DNA of 64,000 bases from Mycolicibacterium litorale (GTDB taxonomy: Bacteria > Actinomycetota > Actinomycetes > Mycobacteriales > Mycobacteriaceae). Shown piece after piece: positions 16,285 through 25,012 of this stretch. Below the pieces are notes generated by a model, which saw only the letters and a list, made by a program, of their open reading frames with translations, made no database searches and had not been told where the DNA came from. Position 1 is the first letter of the stretch; each line of letters opens with the position of its first letter. The stretch is taken from NCBI GenBank assembly GCA_002007745.1, contig CP019882.1, positions 3,720,001 to 3,784,000 on the forward strand, given 5' to 3'. Position numbers and translations under genes: made by a program.

Positions 16285-16626
16285 GTGACCGTAGCTCAGG
16301 AAGACCGGGCCGACGCCCTGTTCCACGCCTTGGCCGACCGGACCCGGCGCGACATCATGCGCCGCACGCTGGCCGGCGAACACTCGGTCTCCGCACTCGC
16401 GCTCAACTACGACATGAGCTTCGCCGCGGTGCAGAAACACGTCGCCGTCCTGGAAAAGGCCGGCCTGCTCACCAAACGACGCAGCGGGCGCGAACAACTG
16501 GCCAGCGGCGACGTGCGGGCCGTGCGGTCGGTCACCGCCATGCTCACCGAACTCGAGCATCTCTGGCGGGGCCGCATCGCCCGCATCGACGAACTGATCT
16601 CGACCGACCCGACCCAGGAGGACTGA
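16285..16626 (+). CDS. ArsR-family winged-helix transcriptional regulator
   Basis: 113 residues: a compact winged helix (ALFHALADRTRRDIMRRTLAG, recognition region SFAAVQKHVAVLEKAGLLTKRRSGREQ). No CxC or other metal-binding cysteine motif is present, so it is not a metal sensor of the classical type; it belongs to the ArsR group paired with SRPBCC/AHSA1 proteins. The GTG at 16285 was chosen because the -10 element sits six bases before it (leaderless), rather than the TTG at 16270. The SRPBCC gene follows after 3 bp. Confidence 0.82.
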   Translation: MTVAQEDRADALFHALADRTRRDIMRRTLAGEHSVSALALNYDMSFAAVQKHVAVLEKAGLLTKRRSGREQLASGDVRAVRSVTAMLTELEHLWRGRIARIDELISTDPTQED

Positions 16627-16629
16627 CCC

Positions 16630-17115
16630 ATGCCCGTCACCGACGTCCAACACGATCCCGACGCCCTGACCCTGACCATCACCGCCCACTTCGCCGCGCC
16701 GGTGGCCCGCATCTGGCAGATCTACGCCGATCCCCGTCAGCTCGAAAGAGTCTGGGGCCCACCGTCGCACCCCGCCACCGTCGTCGACCACGACCTGACT
16801 CCCGGCGGCCGGGTCACCTATTTCATGACCGGTCCGGACGGCGAGAAGTACGCCGGCTACTGGGAGGTCACCGCCGTCGACGAGCCGAGAACCTTCTCAT
16901 TCCTCGACGGATTCGCCGACCAGGACTTCAACCCGAACCCGGACCTGCCGGTCTCGCAGAACGTCTACACCTTCACCGAACACGACGGCGGCACCCGCGC
17001 GGTCTACCTGTGCACCTTCGCCTCCGCCGAGGGCCTCGCGCAGGTGCTGGACATGGGCGTGGTGGAGGGCTCCACGTCGGCGATCAACCAAATCGACGGC
17101 CTGATCGCATCCTGA
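16630..17115 (+). CDS. SRPBCC / AHSA1-domain protein
   Basis: 161 residues with the START-like ligand-binding fold: TAHFAAPVARIWQIYADPRQLERVWGP at the start, GGRVTYFMTGPDG in the central sheet, and a long C-terminal helix (GLAQVLDMGVVEGSTSAINQ). These proteins hold hydrophobic ligands or act on small molecules; the specific ligand is unknown. It lies 3 bp after the ArsR regulator and is probably its regulated partner. It ends six bases from the convergent ribF stop. Confidence 0.82.
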   Translation: MPVTDVQHDPDALTLTITAHFAAPVARIWQIYADPRQLERVWGPPSHPATVVDHDLTPGGRVTYFMTGPDGEKYAGYWEVTAVDEPRTFSFLDGFADQDFNPNPDLPVSQNVYTFTEHDGGTRAVYLCTFASAEGLAQVLDMGVVEGSTSAINQIDGLIAS

Positions 17116-17121
17116 ACGGCG

Positions 17122-18099
17122 TCAGTCCTGCGCCGCGAGAATGGTGCGGGCCCGTTCGGTGTCCTTGCCCATCGCCACGATGAGATCGTCGACGGAGTCG
17201 AACTTGAGCTGGCCACGCAGCCGCGCGACGAAGTCGACCGCCACGTGCTGGCCGTACAGGTCGGCGGCGGTGTCCAGGACGAAGGCCTCCACGGTGCGGG
17301 TGCGCCCGGAGAAGGTGGGGTTGGTGCCCACCGAGACCGCGGCCTGGTACCGCTCCCCCGGGACGACCGAGCCGGTGACCGGCCCGTGGCCCAGCACGGT
17401 GAACCACGCCGCGTAGACACCGTCGGCCGGGATCGCCGAGTACATCGGCGGCGCGACATTGGCGGTCGGGAAGCCGAGCACCCGGCCGCGCCCGTCGCCA
17501 CGCACCACGACACCTTCCACCCGGTGGGGCCGGCCAAGAGCTTCGGCGGCCGCCACCACATCGCCGGCGTCGACGCACGACCGGATGTAGGTCGAGGAGA
17601 AGGTCACCGTCTCGCTGGTGAGGTGTTCGGCCACCAACGACATGCTCTCGACGGCGAAGCCCAACCGGTCGCCGGCCTTGCGCAGGGCCTCGACGTTGCC
17701 GGCCGCCTTCTTGCCGAAGGTGAAGTTCTCGCCGACGATCACCTCGACGACGTGTAGCCGCTCGACCAGGAGTTCGTGGATGTAGCGATCGGGTGTGAGC
17801 TTCATGAAGTCGCTGGTGAACGGCATGACCAGGAAGACGTCGATGCCCAGCTCCTCGACGAGTTCGGCGCGCCGGGCCAGCGTGGTCAACTGGGCGGGGT
17901 GACTGCCCGGGAAGACCACTTCCATGGGGTGCGGGTCGAAGGTCATCAACACCGTCGGCACCCCGCGCGCGCGTCCGGCCTTCACCGCCCGCGCGATCAA
18001 TTCGGCGTGCCCGCGATGCACACCGTCGAACACGCCGATGGTCAGCACGCACCGGCCCCAGTCCGAGGGGATGTCGTCCTGTCCCCGCCATCGCTCCAC
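17122..18099 (-). CDS. ribF: Bifunctional riboflavin kinase / FAD synthetase
   Basis: 325 residues. The N-terminal nucleotidyltransferase domain has GVFDGVHRGH with the HxGH motif, and a later TFSSTYIR segment. The C-terminal riboflavin kinase domain contains GFPTANV and TNPTFSGRTRTVEAFVLD. It converts riboflavin to FMN and then FAD. The start is GTG at 18099 (ERWRGQDDIPSDWGRCVLTIG); an upstream open frame to 18201 has no conserved sequence. A TAGGCT hexamer seven bases upstream indicates a leaderless transcript. Confidence 0.95.
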   Translation of the reverse strand: MERWRGQDDIPSDWGRCVLTIGVFDGVHRGHAELIARAVKAGRARGVPTVLMTFDPHPMEVVFPGSHPAQLTTLARRAELVEELGIDVFLVMPFTSDFMKLTPDRYIHELLVERLHVVEVIVGENFTFGKKAAGNVEALRKAGDRLGFAVESMSLVAEHLTSETVTFSSTYIRSCVDAGDVVAAAEALGRPHRVEGVVVRGDGRGRVLGFPTANVAPPMYSAIPADGVYAAWFTVLGHGPVTGSVVPGERYQAAVSVGTNPTFSGRTRTVEAFVLDTAADLYGQHVAVDFVARLRGQLKFDSVDDLIVAMGKDTERARTILAAQD

Positions 18100-18106
18100 G
18101 CAGCCA

Positions 18107-18112
18107 AGCCTA
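18107..18112 (-). promoter_or_regulatory. Putative -10 element of leaderless ribF
   Basis: TAGGCT on the minus strand ends seven bases before the ribF GTG, with no ribosome-binding site. The same hexamer and spacing occur before dapB. Confidence 0.5.
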
Positions 18113-18165
18113 CGACCCGCTGTCGCCACCGGACACGCTAGATCCCAGATCAGGTGATGAATGCC

Positions 18166-18171
18166 TAAACT
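18166..18171 (+). promoter_or_regulatory. Putative -10 element of the DtxR-family regulator gene
   Basis: TAAACT ends seven bases before the GTG at 18179. The ATG at 18161 would overlap this element, which favours the downstream GTG start. Confidence 0.45.
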
Positions 18172-18178
18172 TTCCGGT

Positions 18179-18886
18179 GTGAGTCCCGACGGCACCCCCA
18201 ACCCCGGGGTACGCGACCTGACGACGGTCGCCCAGGACTACCTCAAGACCATCTGGACCGCCCAGGAGTGGTCGCACGACAAGGTCAGCACCAAGCTGCT
18301 GGCCGAACGCATCGGAGTATCGGCCAGCACCGCCTCGGAATCGATCCGCAAGCTTGCCGACCAAGGGTTGGTGCACCACGAAAAGTACGGCGCCGTGACG
18401 CTGACGGAATCCGGCAGGCACGCCGCGCTGGCCGTGGTCCGCCGGCACCGGCTGCTGGAGACCTTCCTGGTGCGCGAACTCGGCTACAGCTGGGACGAGG
18501 TACACGACGAGGCCGAGATCCTCGAGCACGCGGTCAGCGACATGATGCTCGACCGTATCGACGCCAAGCTCGGCTTCCCGACCCGCGATCCGCACGGCGA
18601 TCCCATCCCCAGCGCCGACGGACGCGTCCCGACGCCGCCGGCGCGCCAGCTGTCGGCGTGCACCGACGGCGACCAGGGCACGGTGGCCCGCATCTCCGAC
18701 GCCGACCCCGAGATGCTGCGCTACTTCGACACCGTCGGCATCAGCCTGGATTCGCGGCTGCGGGTGCTGGCTCGGCGCGACTTCGCCGGCATGATCTCGG
18801 TGTCGGTGGAGTCGGTGGACGGCGGGGCCAGCACCGTCGAGCTGGGAAGCCCTGCAGCCCAAGCAATCTGGGTGGTCGGCGGCTAG
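18179..18886 (+). CDS. DtxR/MntR-family metal-dependent repressor (SirR-like)
   Basis: About 235 residues. An N-terminal winged helix (YLKTIWTAQEWSHDKVSTKLLAERIGVSASTASESIRKLADQGL) is followed by the dimerisation/metal-binding helices (HRLLETFLVRELGYSWDEVHDEAEILEHAVSD, with His, Glu and Asp ligands) and a C-terminal FeoA/SH3-like domain. It matches the Rv2788 (SirR/MntR) family, controlling manganese or iron uptake genes. It is next to ribF as in M. tuberculosis. Its stop overlaps the convergent permease stop by 4 bp. Metal preference cannot be decided from sequence; the Cys that marks many iron sensors is not obvious at the usual position. Confidence 0.88.
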   Translation: MSPDGTPNPGVRDLTTVAQDYLKTIWTAQEWSHDKVSTKLLAERIGVSASTASESIRKLADQGLVHHEKYGAVTLTESGRHAALAVVRRHRLLETFLVRELGYSWDEVHDEAEILEHAVSDMMLDRIDAKLGFPTRDPHGDPIPSADGRVPTPPARQLSACTDGDQGTVARISDADPEMLRYFDTVGISLDSRLRVLARRDFAGMISVSVESVDGGASTVELGSPAAQAIWVVGG

Positions 18887-19832
18887 GTCCCGGCCCGCTC
18901 GGCGGTGGAGACCTGGGCGCCTTCGGTCACCGCTTCGCCGCGCTTCTCGTCGCTGTACACCATCAGCGTCGAACCGACCAGCGCCAAGACGATGCCGACG
19001 GCGGCATACGGCGACGGCAGGGTCTGGTAGACCACCAGCGAGATGATGACGGTGAGCGCCGGGGCCAGTGCGTTGGTGGTCGGTGCGACGATCGTCGCCT
19101 TGCCGCGAGCCAGTGCCATCACCAAGAACAGTGCCCCGACCGCGTTGAGCAGCTGCGTCACAGCGGTCAGAGCTGGTGCCTGCCAAGGGAAGTCGGTGGG
19201 GATGCCGCCCAGGGAGAGCAGCGCGACCGGAATCAGCAACAGCCCGGTGATCGCCATCCAGCCGAAAGTGGTGGCCTCGTTGACCCCGATGGTCGCCGCC
19301 TTGCGCATGAAGTACGCCTGAACCCCCACGCCACACAGATCACGATGGCCAGGATCAGCCACGGACCGTGCGATTGATCCGAACTGCCGCCGGTGATGCT
19401 GAACAACACGATGGCCGCCAGTGCGGCGATCAGGCCGACTGTCGCCAGCGCCGAAATGCGTTCGCGCAGCAGCAGCATCGCCATCAGCACGGTGATGGCG
19501 GGCGAGATCGACACGATCGGGAAGATCAGGTACGCCGGTCCCATGGTCAGCGCCTGGAACAGCACCAGCTGGCCGCCGGCCCCGGTGAACCCGATCAGCA
19601 GGCCGTAGATCGCCGCCTGCGGGCGCCGGTCGAACCGTTGCCCGCGCATCGCGAAGGCGGCCGGGATGATCATGGTCAGCGCCCAGATGCTGTAGATCAT
19701 CTCGTCCGGGTAGCCGTAGCGGGTCGCCGGCAGCGCCGAGAAGGCGCCCCACACCCCCCAGAACACCACCAGCAGGATGGCGTAGAAGATCCAGCTCCGG
19801 GTCTGCCGTGTCGTGGGCGATGAGTCGCTCAT
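18883..19832 (-). CDS. EamA/DMT-family permease of the amino-sugar operon, frameshifted as sequenced
   Basis: Restored length about 316 residues with ten hydrophobic segments in two EamA repeats. The N-terminal half begins MSDSSPTTRQTRSWIFYAILLV; the C-terminal half starts at QAYFMRKAATIG and runs through NALAPALTVIISLVVYQTLP. The two halves are in different frames, joined at a C run (19323-19327, plus strand) where one extra base restores AWGVQAYFMRK. It is the last gene of the operon, 17 bp after the sugar kinase. By context it is the likely importer for the amino sugar, which would replace a PTS or ABC system. Confidence 0.78.
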
Positions 19833-19849
19833 GATGAAGTCACCTCGTG

Positions 19850-20821
19850 TCAGAGTCGAGCGCTGGTCAACGCGGCCAGCGCGGCGGGGGTCAGCGGATC
19901 GCCGTTCTTCTTCGCCGCATACAGGGCGGCGCCGAGCGCCGGGTCCAGCACCGGCCGGCGCAGGTCATAGTCGGCGGACAGCTGCGCGAGGCAGCTTCCG
20001 AACCGTTGCAGGTAACCCGGGTCGGCGAACATCCCGCCCGAGTAGGACAGCGGCACAGGCACGGCGGCGGGGAAACCGACTGCGGTACGGGTGGTTTCCA
20101 CCAACGCCACCAGTTCGCGGACTCCGTCGGCGAGGATCCGCCCAGCCGTGGCATCACCGTCCGCCGCGGCCGCACACACCGTCTTGGCCAGATCCGCGAT
20201 CGCCGACCGGCTGCCGTGCCACTGGTCGATGACCAGGCTCACCACATCCAGGTCACCGTCGAGCTGGAGACGTTCGCGCATCAACGAGTACAGCGGGCCG
20301 CGTTCCAGCCGGCCGTCGCTCATCCGACTGAACGCGTTGAGCCCCTGGGTGCCGATCCAATACGCGGATCCCTCATCGCCGAAGAGTTCGCCCCACCCGC
20401 CGACGCGCGCACCCACCCCGGCGCACTCGCCATAGGTCATCGATCCGGTGCCGCTGATGACGTTGATCCCGTCCTGCCCCGCCAGAGAACCGGCCCAGCC
20501 GCACACCATGTCGTTGTCGCAGCTGTAGCGGTGGTGCCCGAGCACGCCTGCGGGTACGGCGTCGAGGCGCTCGATATCACGGCTGGATTCGCCGTAACCG
20601 GGGATGCCGAAGAAGGCGGCGCTGATGTCACCGGGACGGATTCCCGCTGTGGCGCAGATGGTTTCGACCCCCTCGGTCAGCACCCTTTCGACGACCTCGA
20701 AGCCCTCGGTGAAGTAGTAACTGGTGGCCGTGTTGGCCCGGGCCAGTACCGCACCGGAGTCGTCGATCAGCGCGAAAGCGGTCTTCGAACCGCCACCGTC
20801 GACACCGAGATAACGCGCCAT
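19850..20821 (-). CDS. BadF/BadG-type ATPase family sugar kinase (N-acetylglucosamine kinase-like)
   Basis: 323 residues with the actin-like ATPase fold. The phosphate-1 loop is LGVDGGGSKTAFALID (residues 5-20), the central ISGTGSMTYG matches the phosphate-2/adenosine region, and GGWGELFGDEGSAYWIG matches the family's conserved GDEGS segment. Eukaryotic NAGK and bacterial amino-sugar kinases of this family have the same motifs. It probably phosphorylates the imported hexosamine at C6. It lies between AgaS and the permease with gaps of 9 and 17 bp. Confidence 0.82.
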   Translation of the reverse strand: MARYLGVDGGGSKTAFALIDDSGAVLARANTATSYYFTEGFEVVERVLTEGVETICATAGIRPGDISAAFFGIPGYGESSRDIERLDAVPAGVLGHHRYSCDNDMVCGWAGSLAGQDGINVISGTGSMTYGECAGVGARVGGWGELFGDEGSAYWIGTQGLNAFSRMSDGRLERGPLYSLMRERLQLDGDLDVVSLVIDQWHGSRSAIADLAKTVCAAAADGDATAGRILADGVRELVALVETTRTAVGFPAAVPVPLSYSGGMFADPGYLQRFGSCLAQLSADYDLRRPVLDPALGAALYAAKKNGDPLTPAALAALTSARL

Positions 20822-20830
20822 GGGTTCTGC

Positions 20831-21958
20831 CTATCTGTCGGACATGGGATAGATGGTCACGCCCTTGACGACGCGATTGACCTCGCCCGCCGGGAACGGG
20901 TTGTCGGGAGTCTTGCCCCGTTCGAGCGCGGTGAACAACGCAAGATGTTGGGCAAAGACCAGATAGGCCAGCGCGACCTCGGAATCGGCGAGACCCTCGA
21001 GATCCGGCAGCGTCCACGGGGTGTCGACACCGGCGGCCGTGGCGATCACCACCACCCGGTCCGCGCCGAGTTGGCGTCGCAGCTCGGCGATGATGTCGAC
21101 GTCGTAGCGGCGAGTGTAGGGGTCGGTGGACACGTACACCACCGCCAGGGTGTCGTCATCGAGCACCGACTTGGGGCCGTGCCGAAAACCGAGCGGACTG
21201 TCGAAGTAGGTGTCCACGTCACCGGAGGTCAGTTCGAGCAGTTTCAGCGCCGACTCGCGGGCCAGCCCTTCCAGCGGTCCGCTGCCCAGGTAGACGATGC
21301 GGTGGTGTCCGGCCCGGGCCAGCGTGCGGATGGCGTCGCGGCGCTCGCAGAGACGCTCGGCGGCCGAGGCGAGCACCTCTGCCGTGGCCTCGGTGGTGCC
21401 GCCCAGCAGTCGCAGGCAGGTCAGCATCATCGAGGTGAGGCTCGAGGTCATCGCGAACCCGGTGTCGTTGGTGCGTTCCGGCATCAGCACCACCGCGGAG
21501 TCGTCGCGGCCGGTGTGGTGACGGGCGAGTTCGCCGGAACTGTCGCAGCTGAGCACCAGATGGGCGACGTCGTCGACGAGTTGATCGGCCAGCTGGGTGG
21601 CCGCCACGCTCTCCGGGCTGTTGCCGGACCGGGCGAACGACACCAGCAGCGTGGGGGTCCGGCGCTCCAGGTGATCGAGCGGGTTGGCGACGATGCTGGT
21701 GGTGGCGATCGCCTCCACCCGCCGGTTCAGGTGGCGGCGCAGCGCCGCGGCCACGACCTCACCGCCGAACGCGGAACTGCCGGCACCGGTGAGAATCACC
21801 CGCAGATCCGGGCGCTCGAGCATCCGATCCAGCAAGCGTGCCGACGCGGTGTGGTCGCGCTGGGCGATCTCCCGCCAGGCGTCGGGTTGCTGGGTGATCT
21901 CGAGAATGGTTGCCCCACCCTCGGTCTGGGCGGGTACTTCGTTGATCTGGTTGGACAA
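20831..21958 (-). CDS. AgaS-like SIS-domain sugar isomerase/deaminase
   Basis: 375 residues with two SIS (sugar isomerase) domains. The first contains LTGAGSSAFGGEVVAAALRRHL and SFARSGNSPESVAATQLAD; the second YLGSGPLEGLARESALKLLELTSG and SPLGFRHGPKSVLDDDT. The last segment is characteristic of GlmS-C/AgaS-type proteins. In Aga pathways AgaS converts galactosamine-6-phosphate to tagatose-6-phosphate plus ammonia. It lies 3 bp after the KbaZ-like gene. A glucosamine-6-phosphate specificity is possible, but the aldolase partners favour the galacto series. Confidence 0.82.
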   Translation of the reverse strand: MSNQINEVPAQTEGGATILEITQQPDAWREIAQRDHTASARLLDRMLERPDLRVILTGAGSSAFGGEVVAAALRRHLNRRVEAIATTSIVANPLDHLERRTPTLLVSFARSGNSPESVAATQLADQLVDDVAHLVLSCDSSGELARHHTGRDDSAVVLMPERTNDTGFAMTSSLTSMMLTCLRLLGGTTEATAEVLASAAERLCERRDAIRTLARAGHHRIVYLGSGPLEGLARESALKLLELTSGDVDTYFDSPLGFRHGPKSVLDDDTLAVVYVSTDPYTRRYDVDIIAELRRQLGADRVVVIATAAGVDTPWTLPDLEGLADSEVALAYLVFAQHLALFTALERGKTPDNPFPAGEVNRVVKGVTIYPMSDR

Positions 21959-21961
21959 GCG

Positions 21962-23269
21962 TTACTCCGTGACAGTTGTGACGCAGGCAGCGGCGTAGGG
22001 CCGCAGTGCGTCGCGGATTCGGTCGATCACCAGCGCGTGCGGCTGGGCGCCCAGGCGCCCGTCGCGAATGCGGTGGTATTGGTCGGGCAGGAACTGGCTG
22101 ACCAATGGCAAGGGGATGGCAGCGGTCGAGAGGTTGGCCAGCAGGGTGGCGCGGGCGGCTTTCACCGCCGGATCGGCCCAGTAGTAGCGCAGGCGGTCAC
22201 TGTAGCTGTAACGCCGGGCGATGCGCTGCTCAGCTGGGCCCCCGTCGTAATAGCCGAGCCAGTAACCGGGTTCGGCGACCATCCGGCGCTCGACCACGTC
22301 GACCAGGTTCGAGCGATTGTCGGGCGCGACCAGTTCCTCCTCGATCCGCGCCAGCGCGAACAGCGCCTCCCGCAACGCGAAGGTCAGCCCCGGACCCACT
22401 TTCAGGATGGCCCAGTGGTCCTCCACCAGCTCGCGCAGCTGTTGGGGCCGTTGATAATCGGTGGAGTGGGCTTCGAAGACCAGGTTGGGTTCGGCGTCGA
22501 GTTCCCGGCTGAGCTCAGCAGCCGCGGACCGGTGGTAGTCGACGACCTTCAGGTGGTCGAATTCCACACCGGGCTGCACCACCAGCGCGGCGACCCGCGG
22601 CCAGACGTGGTCGAGCTCGGCAGCGGCGAAGGCCTCCCGGTGCGCGGCGATGGTCTGGCGCACGTCCGACGGCGCGGTCGGCACCACCCGGTCGAGCGAT
22701 TCATGTGCCCCGCCGGGCACGGGTACCTCGGTGCCGATGACATAGCGCACGGCATCGGTGGTCCCGACCCGCGCCGCCGCGGTCTCGGCCACCCCCAACA
22801 GCCGGGTGGCACGCGCGGCGACAATGCCGTCGTCGATCACCGCCGGATCGTCGGCGCAGCGCATGCTGCAGTCGAGATGGATTTTGGTGTAACCGCTTTC
22901 GACGTAGGCCGCGACGAGCACCTCGGCATTGGCCATCGCCTCCTCGGCGGGCCGGTCCTGCCAGCGGTTGGGCCCCAGATGGTCTCCGCCGAGAACTACG
23001 CGGTCCTGCGGCAGACCCACCCCGCCGGCCAAGTCGAACGTCATGTCCCGGAAGTCGTCCGGCCGCATCCCGGTGTAGCCACCGAACTGGTCGACCTGGT
23101 TGGACGTCGCCTCGATGAGGGCGTAGGTACCGTCGGCGACGGCCTGCTCGAGCGCCGCCCGGATGACGGTCGGGTCGGCCGAACACACCGAGTACACGCC
23201 GACCGGCCGGCCGGCCTTGTGCCGACAGATCGTCTCGGCGAACGGATTGTCCAGTGCGACGCCGCTCAT
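21962..23269 (-). CDS. Tagatose-1,6-bisphosphate aldolase non-catalytic subunit (KbaZ/GatZ-like)
   Basis: 435 residues. Conserved stretches of the family are present: GRPVGVYSVCSADPTVI near the start, EATSNQVDQFGGYTGM, GGDHLGPNRW, FEAHSTDYQ and LKVGPGLTFALREALFAL. In characterised systems this subunit stabilises and activates the class II aldolase KbaY/GatY. Its start overlaps the KbaY stop by four bases (ATGA), so the two subunits are made together. Confidence 0.88.
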   Translation of the reverse strand: MSGVALDNPFAETICRHKAGRPVGVYSVCSADPTVIRAALEQAVADGTYALIEATSNQVDQFGGYTGMRPDDFRDMTFDLAGGVGLPQDRVVLGGDHLGPNRWQDRPAEEAMANAEVLVAAYVESGYTKIHLDCSMRCADDPAVIDDGIVAARATRLLGVAETAAARVGTTDAVRYVIGTEVPVPGGAHESLDRVVPTAPSDVRQTIAAHREAFAAAELDHVWPRVAALVVQPGVEFDHLKVVDYHRSAAAELSRELDAEPNLVFEAHSTDYQRPQQLRELVEDHWAILKVGPGLTFALREALFALARIEEELVAPDNRSNLVDVVERRMVAEPGYWLGYYDGGPAEQRIARRYSYSDRLRYYWADPAVKAARATLLANLSTAAIPLPLVSQFLPDQYHRIRDGRLGAQPHALVIDRIRDALRPYAAACVTTVTE

Positions 23270-24129
23270 CGGGTGGCACTTTCAGGCTTCACGGCCCGGC
23301 ACAGCCGGGTGACGGCCTCTGCGACGGCATCCCGGCCGGCGGCAAGGTAGCCGCGGGGGTCGTTGCCGTCCGGGTGCCGGCCCAGGTGGTCGCGCACCGC
23401 AGCGGTGAAGGCGATGTTGAGCGCCGTCCCGACGTTGAGCTTGCGGACTCCAGCCCGAACCACCGCGTTGAGCAGCTCGTCGGAGACACCCGAACCCCCG
23501 TGCAGCACAAGGGGTACCGGGACCGCCGCGGCCAGGGCAGCGGTCAGCGCGATATCGACGTCGGCGTCGCGGGTGGCCATCGCGTGGCTGCTGCCGACCG
23601 CGACGGCCAGCGCGTCGACGCCGGTGCGCCGCACGAAGTCGGCCGCTTCGTCCGGATCGGTGCGGGCACCGGCGGCGTGGGCGCCCTTCTTGCCGCCGAT
23701 CTCGCCGAGTTCGGCCTCGACCCACAGCCCGGCGGCGTGCGCCGCGGTGGACCACTCGCGGGTGCGCTCGACGTTGGCCTCGTAGGGCAGGTGGGCGGCA
23801 TCGACCATGATCGAGCTGACGCCGAAGTCGGCCGCGCCGGCCAGCGCGGTGGCGATCAGCGACGGATCGGTGAAATGGTCCAGGTGCAGCGCCAGCGGGA
23901 CGTGGGATGTCGCGGCCAGCGCGGCGCATGCGGCCAGCAGCGGGGCGAGCCGCCCGCCGTGGAAGCCGACGGTGTTCTCACTGAGTTGCAGGATGACCGC
24001 GGTCTCGGCGGCCTCGGCGCCGGCGACGATACCCTCGGCGTGTTCGACGGTGATCACGTTGAACGCGAATACCGCCTCCCCGGCCATGCCGGCGGCCTGC
24101 ACCAAGTCGGACGTTCGGACAGCGGTCAT
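23266..24129 (-). CDS. Class II tagatose-bisphosphate aldolase (KbaY/GatY/FbaA family)
   Basis: 287 residues with class II zinc-aldolase motifs: AFNVITVEHAEGIV, the zinc-binding LHLDHFTD (His and Asp), a helix with SSIMVDAAHLPYEANVERTRE, the DPDEAADFVRRTGVDALAVAVGSSHAM region, LVLHGGSG with a zinc His, and VRKLNVGT. It should cleave tagatose-1,6-bisphosphate to DHAP and glyceraldehyde-3-phosphate. It is the first gene of the operon, divergent from the DeoR regulator. The ATG at 24129 was chosen because homology starts there. Confidence 0.86.
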   Translation of the reverse strand: MTAVRTSDLVQAAGMAGEAVFAFNVITVEHAEGIVAGAEAAETAVILQLSENTVGFHGGRLAPLLAACAALAATSHVPLALHLDHFTDPSLIATALAGAADFGVSSIMVDAAHLPYEANVERTREWSTAAHAAGLWVEAELGEIGGKKGAHAAGARTDPDEAADFVRRTGVDALAVAVGSSHAMATRDADVDIALTAALAAAVPVPLVLHGGSGVSDELLNAVVRAGVRKLNVGTALNIAFTAAVRDHLGRHPDGNDPRGYLAAGRDAVAEAVTRLCRAVKPESATR

Positions 24130-24145
24130 CCCTTGATTGTTCGAA

Positions 24146-24173
24146 ATTCGCGCAATTCGCGCAATAATGCGCA
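24146..24173. promoter_or_regulatory. Candidate DeoR operator: 9-bp direct repeats
   Basis: ATTCGCGCA occurs twice head-to-tail (24146-24154, 24155-24163), followed by the related ATAATGCGCA (24164-24173). The array sits in the 107-bp spacer between the divergent aldolase and DeoR genes and is more AT-rich than its surroundings. DeoR-family proteins often bind short direct repeats. Confidence 0.45.
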
Positions 24174-24236
24174 GGGATACGATCAATAAAACTGAGCGTT
24201 CAGGTGAGCGGCCGAACCGGAGGGCGAGGAGCGGCG

Positions 24237-25010
24237 ATGTCGGTCAAACGCACGGACCGGATGCGCCGCGTGCTGTCGATACTGCGCGAGAACGGGCAGG
24301 TGTCCGCCACCGATCTGGGCGCTGCGCTGAGCGTCTCCCCCGCCACGCTGCGTCGCGATCTCGCCGACCTGCAGGAGCAGGGCCTGCTGGCCCGCACCCA
24401 CGGCGGCGCGCGGGCGCTGGACGCCACCGACAGCGAGATTCCGGTACGGCTACGCGATCACCGGTTGGTGGCGATCAAACGGCGCATCGCCGCTCACGCC
24501 GCGGCGCTCGTGCCGTCCGGCCCGCAGGCCGTGGCACTCAACGGCGGGGTGACCACCGGCGAGGTGGCGAGATGCCTGCGCGGCAGGCCGCACCTGACGA
24601 TCGTCACGAACTCACTCACCACGGCCGCCGACTGCGCCGTGGATGCGAACCTCAAGGTGTTCATCACCGGCGGATACGTGCGGCCCAACTCGATGGAAGC
24701 GGTCGGGCCGCTGTGCGAGCACGCCTTCCAATCGATCACCGTAGGCACCGCGATCCTGGGTGTCGACGGGATGTCGGTGAGCAGCGGGGCCACCACGTAC
24801 GACGAGACCGAGGGCCGCGCGGCCAAGGCCATGGCCGTCAACGCCGCGCGGGTGGTCGTCGCCGTCGACGGATCCAAGGTCGGCAAGGTCACCTTCGCCC
24901 GGATCGTCGGCCTCGACCAGATCGACGACCTGGTGACCGATGCCAGCGCCGATCCCGCCCAGCTGGACCGCATCTCAGCGGCCGGGGTGCAGGTGCACCT
25001 CATTCGGTGA
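24237..25010 (+). CDS. DeoR-family repressor of the amino-sugar operon
   Basis: 257 residues. The N-terminal DeoR helix-turn-helix (RMRRVLSILRENGQVSATDLGAALSVSPATLRRDLADLQEQGLLARTHGG) is followed by the C-terminal sugar-phosphate sensor domain with NGGVTTGEVARCL, TNSLTTAADC, FITGGYVRPNSMEAVGP and VDGSKVGKVTFARI. It is divergent from the five-gene catabolic operon and most likely represses it until a sugar phosphate binds. The ATG at 24237 has a GAGGAG Shine-Dalgarno. Confidence 0.86.
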   Translation: MSVKRTDRMRRVLSILRENGQVSATDLGAALSVSPATLRRDLADLQEQGLLARTHGGARALDATDSEIPVRLRDHRLVAIKRRIAAHAAALVPSGPQAVALNGGVTTGEVARCLRGRPHLTIVTNSLTTAADCAVDANLKVFITGGYVRPNSMEAVGPLCEHAFQSITVGTAILGVDGMSVSSGATTYDETEGRAAKAMAVNAARVVVAVDGSKVGKVTFARIVGLDQIDDLVTDASADPAQLDRISAAGVQVHLIR

Positions 25011-25012
25011 GT

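Noticed and set aside
19847..23350. Very long plus-strand open frame (over 1100 codons) across the amino-sugar operon
   Set aside because: It is antisense to five clearly recognisable genes. Its translation is Arg/His/Gly-rich filler without family motifs, a usual product of high-GC codon bias.
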